Below are positions 1 through 8,435 of a stretch of DNA of 9,110 bases, one piece after another. The stretch covers positions 1-9,110 of the forward strand of contig CAMLNG010000121.1 of NCBI GenBank assembly GCA_946481195.1, read 5' to 3'. Positions within the stretch are counted from its first letter, which is position 1, and every line of letters starts with the position of its first letter. The notes below the pieces were generated by a model. The model ran no database searches and was not told where the DNA came from. It saw only the letters and a program-made list of their open reading frames with translations. Origin of the DNA: an uncultured Chromatiaceae bacterium. GTDB lineage: Bacteria > Pseudomonadota > Gammaproteobacteria > Enterobacterales > Alteromonadaceae. The position numbers and the translations under genes are program-made.

Positions 1-2632
1 TTGATGTCAACGGCGTGCGCAGTTCATGCGAGACTGTCGAAATAAACTCATCTTTGAGCTTGTCCAACCGCTGCAGCTCTTTATTGGCTTTGGCGATTTC
101 AGTCAGGCTCTTTTCGAGCTGCCGGGTACGTAAAGACAAGGTCATTGAGCTTTCTTCCAACGCCCGGGTCCGCTCTGTCACTTTGGTTTCCAGAATCAAC
201 TGCGCTTTGGCTCTTTCCTGCACTGAGTTTTGCAGCAACTTGTTGATTTGCTGAATGTGACGCAACCGATACTGATGGAATGTCAGGATCAATAACATCG
301 TCAGAACAAAGCCAAGCACCTGCACTGAACTGTGTTGCCACCAGGCTGGCAAGACTCTGACCTTGACCCGCTCTGGCACCTGGTTGTAGAGGCCATGATT
401 ATTTGAACCTCTCAGTTCGAGCTCGTACTCACCGGCCGGCAGATTAGAATAGTAGGCACTGCGCCGGCCAGGCTGCAAAATCCAGTCCGGGTCAAAGCCA
501 CTGAGTTTGTACTGATACTGGTTCCGCGAAGGGTCATGAAAATCCAGACTGGCAAACTCAAACTCCAGGCTGGTATCCTTAGGCTTTAAGACAATTTCAG
601 CCCAGCGGGCCGTATTGGCCTGTAATGGCAACGGCGTGTTATTGACCAAGATGCGTGACACTGCAACCTTGGGTTCAATCTGGTTAATCCAAATCAACGC
701 AGGTTCCATCACCGTCAGGCCATCAATAGAGCCTATGTAAAAGGTCCCTTGCTGGTCATCAAAAAACGACTTAAACACTAACTCAGTCGCCACCAGACCA
801 TCTTGTTTGGTAAAAGTGATCATCCGTTGGCTGTCACTGTGTTTCAGACTCAGGCCTTTAGCCGTCAATATCCAGATATTTTGCTGCTGATCAGCATAAG
901 CGCCAATGATATTACTGCTGGGTAAACCGCTGCGCACGTCCAGTAAATGCTGGCTGTCCTGCTGCAAATCGTATAACACTAAGCCAAGCTGGGTACAAAT
1001 CAGCAAACTGCCGGCCGGGCCTTTTTCTAAACATTGTACATCCTGACTGGGAAGCTCCAGTGAATTCGACTTCGCCTGACTGAAATGCTCAATATCACCG
1101 CTGCCATGGCGGATCCGAAACACCCCCGAATATCGTGTGCCTACCCAGGTGTAGTCGTCATCAACCAACATCGCCTGAACAGCGTCACCGGTTTTGTGCC
1201 GGATCTCTGGCTGCAGATAGGTTGTAGAAACCTGTTGTACCGGGTCCCAGTGCACTACACCATCGCCCCACAGTCCAATCCAGAAACTGCCGTCGGACTG
1301 AATACTTAAATCACGAATATTGGCAGCAACCTGCGGATTCTGTTGAAAAGGTTCCTGTACCGGCACCAGTGTTTTGAGATCTTTGGCGACCTTAAACAAA
1401 CCGACATCAGATGCAGCAAAAATCTGTCCAGATGGATCCCGACGTATTGCGTTGACCCGTCCACCGGTTACATAACTGGTCATAGCACCAGTACTGCGGA
1501 CAAAACGATGCAAATGTTCAGAGCTGCCAAGCCAGATGGCATCAGAATCGGCAAAAACAGCCGTCACCGTAAAACGAAATTGCGCCGGATTGGTCTGTGG
1601 TGCCAAATCGTGTAAGGATGCAAAAGCGGATTTGCTGTGTCTGGTGTAATACAGACCATTTTCACGAGACCCTAACCACAGCACACCGGTCCGATCGAGA
1701 AACAATGAACGGATGTTGACGGTCTGCAGCAGTGACTCCTGCTCACGGAATTTGACAAACTGCTGTAACTGCGGATGGACGCGGAACAAGCCGTTGTAGG
1801 TACCGACCAACAGCATGCCGTTTTGATCTGCTGATATAACATTAATGATTGGCGTATGCCGGTTGTCGAAAAACTTAGTCTGCTGGAAACTTCGCTGCTG
1901 CGGGTCCAACACAAACAATCCCTGCCGGGTTCCGACCCAGAGCTTATCCCCACTACTGTAAAGTGCTCGGATTTCATTATCACGACCGCTGCCTTGCGGA
2001 AATGGCAACAACACTTCGGACAAACCACTATCTTCGCGCCAGGCATGCAAACCCGCAGAAGTGCCAATCCACAGTGTGTTGTCCTGAGTCTGACTCAGAC
2101 TCCAAATCCGATTGTGCGCAAGCTGGCGCTCGGAAAACTGCAAACGTTGCCACTCGCCGTCTGCGGTCATTCGGTTCAGGCCGCCGGTGGTGCCGACCCA
2201 GATATTTTGTTGTTTGTCTTCATACAACACCTGCACCTGCATACTGGCCAGACTATTAACATCCGTGTCATCTGTTTTAAACCGGCTCAGTTTCCCTGTT
2301 TTGGCATCGATTCGGCTCAGGCCATAACCCCAGGTGCCGGCCCAGATATTTTGTTTGCGGTCTATCAGCAAGCTGCCAACATCCTGTGAGCCTAAGGTGT
2401 TTTGCTCTTCCGCTGTTAAAACCTGGAACTCAGCAAACTGGTAACCGTCGTAACGCAGTAACCCAGAATTGGTTGAACTCAACCAGATAAAACCGTCAGA
2501 ATCCTGCGCAACGCTGTAAATAGTTGCATTTGGCAAGCCATCATCCACGCCAATCCGTTTGAAAAAAGTGTCATTAGCGTATGCAACCGGCAACCACAGC
2601 CAGATGAACACCAGGATAACCAACAGTTTCAG
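1..2632 (-). CDS. Two-component regulator propeller sensor histidine kinase (3' end cut by window)
   Basis: The minus-strand frame is open without a stop from 2632 to the left edge (877 codons seen; the C-terminus is missing). Residues 1-19 form a signal peptide ending in VAYA. There follow fourteen propeller blades of the form xxWxGTxxGL, centred near residues 50, 97, 145, 188, 232, 275, 319, 367, 405, 451, 496, 543, 587 and 632. This about 45-residue period fits two seven-bladed periplasmic propellers. A Y_Y_Y domain spans about 695-762 and ends in RVLPAWWQ. One membrane helix lies at about 768-785 and a charged coiled coil at about 790-858. The HisKA H-box follows (FISTVSHELRTPLTS), with His869 as the expected phosphorylation site. 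The ATPase domain, and any receiver or DNA-binding domain, would lie outside the window. By family the protein senses a periplasmic ligand; in related proteins this is often a glycan, but nothing here identifies it. The start is assigned to CTG at 2630-2632 (see findings). Confidence 0.92.
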   Translation of the reverse strand, partial: MKLLVILVFIWLWLPVAYANDTFFKRIGVDDGLPNATIYSVAQDSDGFIWLSSTNSGLLRYDGYQFAEFQVLTAEEQNTLGSQDVGSLLIDRKQNIWAGTWGYGLSRIDAKTGKLSRFKTDDTDVNSLASMQVQVLYEDKQQNIWVGTTGGLNRMTADGEWQRLQFSERQLAHNRIWSLSQTQDNTLWIGTSAGLHAWREDSGLSEVLLPFPQGSGRDNEIRALYSSGDKLWVGTRQGLFVLDPQQRSFQQTKFFDNRHTPIINVISADQNGMLLVGTYNGLFRVHPQLQQFVKFREQESLLQTVNIRSLFLDRTGVLWLGSRENGLYYTRHSKSAFASLHDLAPQTNPAQFRFTVTAVFADSDAIWLGSSEHLHRFVRSTGAMTSYVTGGRVNAIRRDPSGQIFAASDVGLFKVAKDLKTLVPVQEPFQQNPQVAANIRDLSIQSDGSFWIGLWGDGVVHWDPVQQVSTTYLQPEIRHKTGDAVQAMLVDDDYTWVGTRYSGVFRIRHGSGDIEHFSQAKSNSLELPSQDVQCLEKGPAGSLLICTQLGLVLYDLQQDSQHLLDVRSGLPSSNIIGAYADQQQNIWILTAKGLSLKHSDSQRMITFTKQDGLVATELVFKSFFDDQQGTFYIGSIDGLTVMEPALIWINQIEPKVAVSRILVNNTPLPLQANTARWAEIVLKPKDTSLEFEFASLDFHDPSRNQYQYKLSGFDPDWILQPGRRSAYYSNLPAGEYELELRGSNNHGLYNQVPERVKVRVLPAWWQHSSVQVLGFVLTMLLILTFHQYRLRHIQQINKLLQNSVQERAKAQLILETKVTERTRALEESSMTLSLRTRQLEKSLTEIAKANKELQRLDKLKDEFISTVSHELRTPLTS

Positions 2633-2637
2633 GTAAA

Positions 2638-2642
2638 CCTCC
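2638..2642 (-). promoter_or_regulatory. Shine-Dalgarno GGAGG deciding the sensor kinase start
   Basis: On the minus strand GGAGG lies 5 bases before CTG-AAA-CTG-TTG. No ATG occurs in frame between the upstream in-frame stop (TAA at 2720-2722) and the mature part of the protein. Starting at the CTG gives a textbook signal peptide beginning MKLLVILVF. The in-frame TTG at 2621-2623 is 14 bases from the SD. The TTG at 2672-2674 would give a longer Arg-containing leader but has no SD. This site is the main reason for choosing 2632 as the start. Confidence 0.6.
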
Positions 2643-2754
2643 GCGCAGGATCTGCGTGCTGACGGGCGCTGCAATTCTCGCAGCCTGTTTGTGGCTAAAT
2701 TAGCACAGCACCGCCGACTTTACATGGCGGCAGAAATAATTTTAGTGCCCGCCT

Positions 2755-2782
2755 TTGCGTTCGGGTTGCAATCCAATAGAAT
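2755..2782 (+). promoter_or_regulatory. Possible sigma70 promoter of trxB
   Basis: TTGCGT (2755-2760) and TAGAAT (2777-2782) are separated by 16 bases and lie about 55 bases before the trxB ATG. The -10 matches the consensus at five of six positions and the -35 at four. This is a consensus reading only. The rest of the 203-base divergent spacer (2633-2835) holds a weak 5-bp hairpin (CCGCC 2711-2715 with GGCGG 2726-2730) and no clear promoter that I could settle on for the minus-strand kinase gene. Confidence 0.4.
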
Positions 2783-2808
2783 CGGCCCCACGTACAGACA
2801 ACGCTTAA

Positions 2809-3792
<984 letters not shown>

Positions 3793-3797
3793 TTGCT

Positions 3798-4523
3798 GTG
3801 ACTGTGCTGTGGTTACCTGAGCTGAGCACAGATCCAGGCTGGTTCCCGGCGCCGGCATCGGCGCTGGCCGAACCAGACGGATTGTTGGCATTTGGCGGTG
3901 ATTTATCACCTCAACGCTTAACTGCAGCTTATCATCAGGGTATTTTCCCCTGGTTCAGCGAAGATGACCCGTTGTTATGGTGGTCGCCGGCAATCCGGGC
4001 AGTATTTGAGCCCGGCAGTCTCAATGCTGGTCGTAGTTTGTGTAAGGACTGGCAAAAACACCAATATCATTTCAGCTGCGATCTGGCCTTTGCTGAAGTA
4101 GTCGCCGGCTGTGCCGCGCCGAGACCTAATCAACCCGGAACCTGGATTAGCGCTGAAATTCGCGCAGCTTATCAGCAGCTGCATCATCAAGGCATTGCAC
4201 ACAGTATTGAAGTCTGGCTTCAGGATGAGTTAGTCGGTGGACTCTATGGCCTGCAGATAGGTCATTTATTTTGCGGTGAATCGATGTTTAATCGCGTGCC
4301 AAATGCAGCCAAGCTTGCCTTAGTCCAATTGCAGCAATATCTGCAGAGTTTTGACCTCGGTTGGATCGACTGCCAGTTACCTAATCCATTTTTACTGCAA
4401 TGCGGCGCGCAAAAAATGCCAAGACCCGATTACCTGCAACTGCTGCACGCTTTAGCCGCCTCGGCTGTGCCTGCAGATCTATGGCAAGCAGGTCCCTTAC
4501 CCGCCCTGATTAAAAACCGATGA
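3798..4523 (+). CDS. aat: Leucyl/phenylalanyl-tRNA-protein transferase
   Basis: Aat moves Leu or Phe from aminoacyl-tRNA onto proteins whose N-terminus is Lys or Arg, creating a primary N-degron for ClpS/ClpAP. The 241-residue protein carries the family signature blocks in order: GGDLS (33-37), GIFPWF (48-53), WWSP (61-64), GTWI (114-117), HSIEVW (135-140), GGLYG (147-151), GESMF (160-164) and IDCQ (190-193). The length is slightly above the E. coli enzyme. The start is GTG at 3798, with another in-frame GTG at 3804; neither has a clear Shine-Dalgarno. The trxB stop is only 5 bases upstream, so translation is probably coupled to trxB. The final codons overlap the bpt start by 4 bases (ATGA), tying the two transferases together. 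Confidence 0.96.
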   Translation: MTVLWLPELSTDPGWFPAPASALAEPDGLLAFGGDLSPQRLTAAYHQGIFPWFSEDDPLLWWSPAIRAVFEPGSLNAGRSLCKDWQKHQYHFSCDLAFAEVVAGCAAPRPNQPGTWISAEIRAAYQQLHHQGIAHSIEVWLQDELVGGLYGLQIGHLFCGESMFNRVPNAAKLALVQLQQYLQSFDLGWIDCQLPNPFLLQCGAQKMPRPDYLQLLHALAASAVPADLWQAGPLPALIKNR

Positions 4524-5224
4524 GTGACAAATTCTTATTAGGCGTCAGCCCGCTTCATCCCTGCAGTTATCTGCCGGAGCAGCAAGAACGGTTGCTATTC
4601 AGTCTGCCGGAACAACCTTTATCCGCTGATGTGTACCAGTGGCTGACGGATCATAATTTTCGCCGCAGCGGTGAGCAGCTGTATCGGCCTTATTGCCTGC
4701 AATGTCAGGCCTGTCAGGCGGTACGGCTCGACGTCAGTACTTTACAGCTGAGCCGCAGCCAGCGGCGTTTACTGCAGCAGGCCGATAAGATGAACTGGCA
4801 CTGGCGCTGGCAACAGCAGCCGCTGCAGCAAAATTATTTCTCGCTGTATCAGGCCTATATCAGCATGCGCCATGCCGATGGCGTGATGTACCCGCCCGAG
4901 CCCGAACATCTGCAACAGTTACTCAGTTGCAGCTGGCTGCAAGTCAGCACGCTCGAACAGTATGTGGACGATCAGCTGGTCGGCGTGCTGGTGCTGGACC
5001 ATTTACCTCAGGGCTTGTCAGCGGTTTACAGTTTTTACCAGCCTGAACACAAACTGGCGCTCGGAATTCTGGCAGTGCTGGCCGGTACTGAACTCTGCGC
5101 CCAACAACAGCTGCCCTATTTCTATTTGGGATATCTGGTCAGCCAGTCGGAGAAAATGCGTTATAAGAGCCAATTTAGGCCACAGCAGCGCCTAATCCTC
5201 GATCAATGGCAAACATTTTGCTAA
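4520..5224 (+). CDS. bpt: Bacterial leucyltransferase Bpt (ATE-type aspartate/glutamate leucyltransferase)
   Basis: Bpt belongs to the arginyl-tRNA-protein transferase (ATE) fold family. Characterised bacterial members such as that of Vibrio vulnificus attach Leu, not Arg, to N-terminal Asp or Glu, producing a ClpS-readable degron. The 234-residue protein has the N-terminal PCSYLPEQ (14-21), then FRRSG (47-51) and YRPYCLQCQACQAVRLD (55-71), followed by SRSQRR (78-83). The C-terminal half has the GNAT-like region with MYPPEPEHL (123-131), YSFYQPEHKLALG (170-182), YFYLGYLV (200-207) and MRYKSQFRP (213-221). Cysteines 15, 59, 62 and 65 are prominent. The ATG overlaps the aat stop and has no SD of its own, indicating translational coupling. 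E. coli lacks this gene, so this organism should tag acidic as well as basic N-termini. The Leu rather than Arg specificity is inferred from the family, not read from the sequence. Confidence 0.93.
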   Translation: MSDKFLLGVSPLHPCSYLPEQQERLLFSLPEQPLSADVYQWLTDHNFRRSGEQLYRPYCLQCQACQAVRLDVSTLQLSRSQRRLLQQADKMNWHWRWQQQPLQQNYFSLYQAYISMRHADGVMYPPEPEHLQQLLSCSWLQVSTLEQYVDDQLVGVLVLDHLPQGLSAVYSFYQPEHKLALGILAVLAGTELCAQQQLPYFYLGYLVSQSEKMRYKSQFRPQQRLILDQWQTFC

Positions 5225-5239
5225 ATAACTGCAGTTCGC

Positions 5240-5294
5240 TTTACTTATCGCCGGCTTTTAGGCAAAATCTGCGCTGTTTTTTTCTGTTTAAAAT
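5240..5294 (+). promoter_or_regulatory. Possible infA promoter region
   Basis: The 96-base gap between bpt and infA contains TTTACT (5240-5245) and CAAAAT (5263-5268), 17 bases apart and each four of six to consensus. A second -10-like TAAAAT is at 5289-5294. A run of seven T at 5277-5283 is not preceded by a convincing hairpin, so I do not call a terminator. Whether infA has its own promoter here or relies on read-through from aat-bpt is not decidable by eye. Confidence 0.3.
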
Positions 5295-5320
5295 TAAATC
5301 TGAAGGGGCTCGTACGCTGA

Positions 5321-5539
<219 letters not shown>

Positions 5540-5560
5540 TCGCAGCCAGGCTCCAAGCAT

Positions 5561-5602
5561 CCATAAAAACAAAACCCGGTTTCCCGGGTTTTGTTTTTAT
5601 GG
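5561..5602. terminator. Bidirectional rho-independent terminator between infA and clpA
   Basis: A perfect 19-bp inverted repeat (arms 5561-5579 and 5584-5602) with a 4-base TTTC loop has a GC-rich CCCGG core next to the loop and A/T-rich outer arms. Read on the plus strand it ends infA with a T-rich right arm. Read on the minus strand it ends clpA in the same way, 11 bases past the clpA stop. The symmetry makes it an efficient candidate in both directions. Confidence 0.93.
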
Positions 5603-5613
5603 CGGACCGGCAC

Positions 5614-7872
5614 TTAAGCCGGTACCTCATCTTCATGATAATCAAATGTCAGTTCATCGCCCTGTAGATCAATGCGCACTTCGCCGCCCTGACTCAGACG
5701 CCCAAACAAAATTTCGTTCGCTAATGGCTTTTTCAGCTGCTCCTGCACGACCCGGCCCATAGGCCGCGCGCCCATCGCCTGATCATAACCTTTATCCGCC
5801 AGCCACTGCCGTGCTGTTGGACTCAGTTCCAGTTGCACCTGTTTTTTATCCAGCTGTACCTGCAAATCACAGACAAATTTGTCGACGATTTGCAGAATAA
5901 TGTCTCGACTTAAATGCTGGAACCAGATAATGCCATCCAGCCGGTTACGGAATTCAGGACTGAAAGTCCGGTTAATTTCCGCCAGCGCATCATGGCTGTG
6001 GTCCTGCTGCTTAAAGCCAATAGTCTTACGCACTGTTTCCTGCACACCGGCGTTGGTAGTCATCACAAGCACTACATTACGGAAATCAATTTTGCGACCA
6101 TTGTTATCTGTCAGAGTACCATGGTCCATCACCTGCAACAGGATGTTGTAGATATCGCTATGAGCCTTTTCGATTTCATCGAGCAATACCACAGAATACG
6201 GATGTTTAGACACGGCATCAGTTAACAGACCGCCTTGTTCAAAACCAACGTAACCCGGTGGCGCGCCAATAAGGCGGCTGACCGCATGCCGTTCCATATA
6301 TTCAGACATGTCAAAGCGCAGCAGTTCGACACCCATGATCCGCGCGAGTTGCTTAGTGACTTCGGTTTTACCTACACCAGTCGGACCGGCAAACAGGAAA
6401 CTCCCTATCGGCTTTTCTTCGTTGCCAAGACCTGAGCGCGACAGGCGAATAGCCGAAGTCAGAGCTTCAATCGGCGTATCCTGACCAAACACTACTAATT
6501 TCAGGTTGCGGTCCAGATTCGCCAGTACATCTTTGTCTGATGCCGACACTGATTTTTCCGGAATTCTCGCCATTTTCGCGATGATATGCTCGATTTCCGG
6601 CACATTAATGACTTTTTTCCGCTTGGATGCCGGTAGCATCCGTTGACTGGCGCCCGCCTCGTCAATCACATCTATGGCTTTATCTGGCAAATGCCGTTCA
6701 TTGATATACTTTGCCGACAACTCAGCCGCAGCACGTAACGCTTTTTGCGTATAACGCACGCCATGATGCTGTTCATAACGCTCTTTCAGGCCCAGCAGAA
6801 TTTGCGTGGTATCATCAACACTGGGCTCGGTGATATCAATTTTCTGGAAACGCCGTACCAGCGCTGTATCTTTTTCAAAAATACTTTTGAATTCCTGATA
6901 AGTGGTCGAGCCAATACAACGCAGGCGGCCACTAGAGAGCAGCGGTTTAATCAGGTTTGAGGCATCCATCACGCCACCGCTGGCCGCGCCAGCGCCAATC
7001 ACCGTATGAATTTCATCAATAAACAAAATGGCGTCTTTTTCGCGTTCGATTTCTTTTAACAACGATTTCAGTCGTTTTTCAAAATCACCGCGATACTTGG
7101 TGCCAGCCAGCAAAGCGCCCATATCCAGCGAATAGATGGTGGCATTGGCAATAACTTCCGGCACTTGATTCTGCACGATGCGAAACGCCAGACCTTCAGC
7201 GATGGCCGTTTTTCCGACGCCGGCTTCCCCCACCAGCAGCGGATTGTTTTTCTTGCGACGGCACAGCACCTGGATAGTGCGCTCCAGCTCCAGGTCACGC
7301 CCCACCAGCGGGTCAATCTGGCCATTTTTGGCTAGCACATTCAGATTAGCGGTGAAATTTTCCAGGTATTTATTGTCTTCGACGCTGATTTCACCGTTTT
7401 CATCTTGCTGCTGATCATCAGACTGCTCGAGCTTTTCCGACTTAATTACGCCATGCGAAATGAAATTGACGATATCCAGCCGGCTGATGTCGGTTTTTTT
7501 CAGTAAGTAAACGGCCTGTGATTCCTGCTCGCTGAAAATTGCCACCAGTACATTAGCACCGGTTACTTCAGACTTGCCGGACGATTGCACGTGGAATACA
7601 GCACGTTGTAACACGCGTTGGAACCCAAGCGTTGGTTGCGTGTCGCGCTCTAAATCGCCATCTGGGATCAAAGGTGTGGTGGAATCGATAAAATTAGCCA
7701 GTTCCAGGCGAAGGCGTTCGATATTGGCGCCGCAGGATTTTAATGCGTCACCGGCGGCTGGGTTATCCAGCAGTGCGAGCAGCAGATGCTCGACAGTCAT
7801 ATATTCGTGGCGGCGCTCTCTGGCAAACCGAAACGCCAGGTTCAGCGTTAACTCAAGATCTTTATTTAACAT
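5614..7872 (-). CDS. clpA: ATP-dependent Clp protease ATP-binding subunit ClpA
   Basis: ClpA is the hexameric AAA+ unfoldase that feeds substrates, including ClpS-delivered N-degron proteins, into ClpP. The 752 residues match the family length (about 758 in E. coli). The ClpS-binding N-domain occupies about 1-143, followed by an acidic Gln/Asp-rich linker (about 150-165). AAA module 1 has Walker A GEAGVGKT (215-222), pore loop GTKYRGD (257-263), Walker B AILFIDE (281-287) and paired arginines 340-341. AAA module 2 has Walker A GPTGVGKT (496-503), pore loop GAPPGYVGF (536-544), Walker B VVLLDE (561-566), the ClpP-docking IGF loop (618-620; IGL in E. coli as I recall) and sensor-2 GARP (701-704). 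The ATG has GGGAG 7 bases upstream (complement of 7880-7884). It lies 48 bases after the clpS stop, so the two genes probably share a transcript. No clpP is present in the window. Confidence 0.98.
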   Translation of the reverse strand: MLNKDLELTLNLAFRFARERRHEYMTVEHLLLALLDNPAAGDALKSCGANIERLRLELANFIDSTTPLIPDGDLERDTQPTLGFQRVLQRAVFHVQSSGKSEVTGANVLVAIFSEQESQAVYLLKKTDISRLDIVNFISHGVIKSEKLEQSDDQQQDENGEISVEDNKYLENFTANLNVLAKNGQIDPLVGRDLELERTIQVLCRRKKNNPLLVGEAGVGKTAIAEGLAFRIVQNQVPEVIANATIYSLDMGALLAGTKYRGDFEKRLKSLLKEIEREKDAILFIDEIHTVIGAGAASGGVMDASNLIKPLLSSGRLRCIGSTTYQEFKSIFEKDTALVRRFQKIDITEPSVDDTTQILLGLKERYEQHHGVRYTQKALRAAAELSAKYINERHLPDKAIDVIDEAGASQRMLPASKRKKVINVPEIEHIIAKMARIPEKSVSASDKDVLANLDRNLKLVVFGQDTPIEALTSAIRLSRSGLGNEEKPIGSFLFAGPTGVGKTEVTKQLARIMGVELLRFDMSEYMERHAVSRLIGAPPGYVGFEQGGLLTDAVSKHPYSVVLLDEIEKAHSDIYNILLQVMDHGTLTDNNGRKIDFRNVVLVMTTNAGVQETVRKTIGFKQQDHSHDALAEINRTFSPEFRNRLDGIIWFQHLSRDIILQIVDKFVCDLQVQLDKKQVQLELSPTARQWLADKGYDQAMGARPMGRVVQEQLKKPLANEILFGRLSQGGEVRIDLQGDELTFDYHEDEVPA

Positions 7873-7912
7873 AAGACAACTCCCAATCCACCTGAGTTAT
7901 AAAAAGCTGAGA

Positions 7913-7922
7913 GACTGCAGTC
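7913..7922. repeat. Perfect palindrome GACTGCAGTC spanning the clpS stop
   Basis: A 10-bp perfect palindrome overlaps the clpS stop codon (7921-7923). It differs from the palindrome at the clpS start only in its two central bases. It contains the hexamer CTGCAG, which is common across this window, so chance is a serious alternative. Confidence 0.5.
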
Positions 7923-8241
7923 AGGTACGCTCCATAGTGCAAAGTAACGGATGTTCATGTTCTCTGGCATATTCACTGACCTGCTGAACTTTGGTTTCGG
8001 CAATTCCTGCAGTAAAAACACCGCAGACCGCTTTACCTTCGTAATGAACCTGTAACATCACTTCGCTGGCTTTTTCATACTGCATATTAAAAAACCGGGT
8101 CAGCACATCAATAACAAAATCCATCGGGGTGTAATCATCATTGTGCAGCACCACTTTATACATCGGCGGAGGTTCGACTTTCTGTCGTATCAGTTCCGCC
8201 AGCCCTTCGGATTGTCCGTCACCAAATTTAGTGTTGCTCAT
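7921..8241 (-). CDS. clpS: N-degron adaptor ClpS
   Basis: ClpS binds N-terminal Leu, Phe, Tyr or Trp of target proteins and docks on the ClpA N-domain for delivery to ClpAP. The 106-residue length equals that of the E. coli protein. A flexible N-terminal tail (about 1-25) precedes the core. The residues that grip the degron are all present at the E. coli numbers: Asn34, Asp35 and Asp36 in [12 protein letters not shown], Met40, and His66 in [12 protein letters not shown]. The alpha-amino-recognition site therefore looks intact and this is the canonical ClpS1 type. The gene precedes clpA on the minus strand and is divergent from cspD. No strong Shine-Dalgarno is visible; the AGGCG-like stretch is about 12 bases from the ATG, and a 10-bp palindrome lies between it and the ATG. 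Confidence 0.97.
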   Translation of the reverse strand: MSNTKFGDGQSEGLAELIRQKVEPPPMYKVVLHNDDYTPMDFVIDVLTRFFNMQYEKASEVMLQVHYEGKAVCGVFTAGIAETKVQQVSEYAREHEHPLLCTMERT

Positions 8242-8242
8242 A

Positions 8243-8252
8243 GACTATAGTC
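8243..8252. repeat. Perfect palindrome GACTATAGTC beside the clpS start
   Basis: A 10-bp perfect palindrome ends 1 base before the clpS ATG (8239-8241) and sits where a ribosome binding site would normally be. It could be an operator half-site pair, a small RNA structure occluding initiation, or chance. A sister sequence with the same outer eight bases, GACTGCAGTC, spans the clpS stop at 7913-7922. Confidence 0.6.
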
Positions 8253-8326
8253 ACGCCTGTTGCTTCCATCAAAGGATGTTGTGTTGATTCTGCCGTATTT
8301 CAAGTGGTCGTACTTTTCTAAAAAAC

Positions 8327-8354
8327 TTGACTAGTTGAACAAATTATCTACAGT
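8327..8354 (+). promoter_or_regulatory. Possible upstream cspD promoter
   Basis: TTGACT (8327-8332, five of six to the -35 consensus) is followed after 16 bases by TACAGT (8349-8354, four of six). The stretch lies in the A/T-rich middle of the 194-base spacer between clpS and cspD. It would give a 5' leader of about 75 bases. It is a consensus reading only. Confidence 0.35.
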
Positions 8355-8367
8355 ATTTTTTGGAGCC

Positions 8368-8398
8368 TTGCCCTTCGCAAATGCTCCGGACCTAGAAT
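8368..8398 (+). promoter_or_regulatory. Possible proximal cspD promoter
   Basis: TAGAAT (8393-8398) is a five-of-six -10 match about 37 bases before the cspD ATG, with a weak TTGCCC (8368-8373) 19 bases upstream. It competes with the 8327-8354 candidate, and both could be used. I found no comparably good promoter facing clpS in this spacer. Confidence 0.35.
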
Positions 8399-8435
8399 AC
8401 AGATTTTAGCTAACGAAGAGAAGGAAGTAAGTAGT

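Noticed and set aside
1672..2067. 131-codon minus-strand ORF with many Cys and Ser
   Set aside because: It is in a different minus-strand frame from the kinase and is a frame shadow of the blade repeats.
1856..2389. 177-codon plus-strand ORF
   Set aside because: It lies wholly antisense to the propeller region of the sensor kinase, whose frame carries the blade repeats throughout; the product has no recognisable motif.
2701..2735. Riboswitch or attenuator in the kinase-trxB spacer
   Set aside because: Only a 5-bp CCGCC/GGCGG hairpin is visible, with no terminator T run or known riboswitch core.
5276..5283. Possible terminator after bpt
   Set aside because: The T run is real, but the bases before it form no convincing stem, so a promoter or leader of infA is as likely.
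5540..5613. Possible serW-like tRNA between infA and clpA
   Set aside because: The gap is filled by the terminator and shows no cloverleaf or TTCGA-type T-arm.
5614..7872. ClpA as ClpB, ClpC or a type VI ClpV homologue
   Set aside because: It lacks the long middle coiled-coil domain, has the IGF ClpP loop, is about 750 residues long and is adjacent to clpS, all pointing to ClpA.
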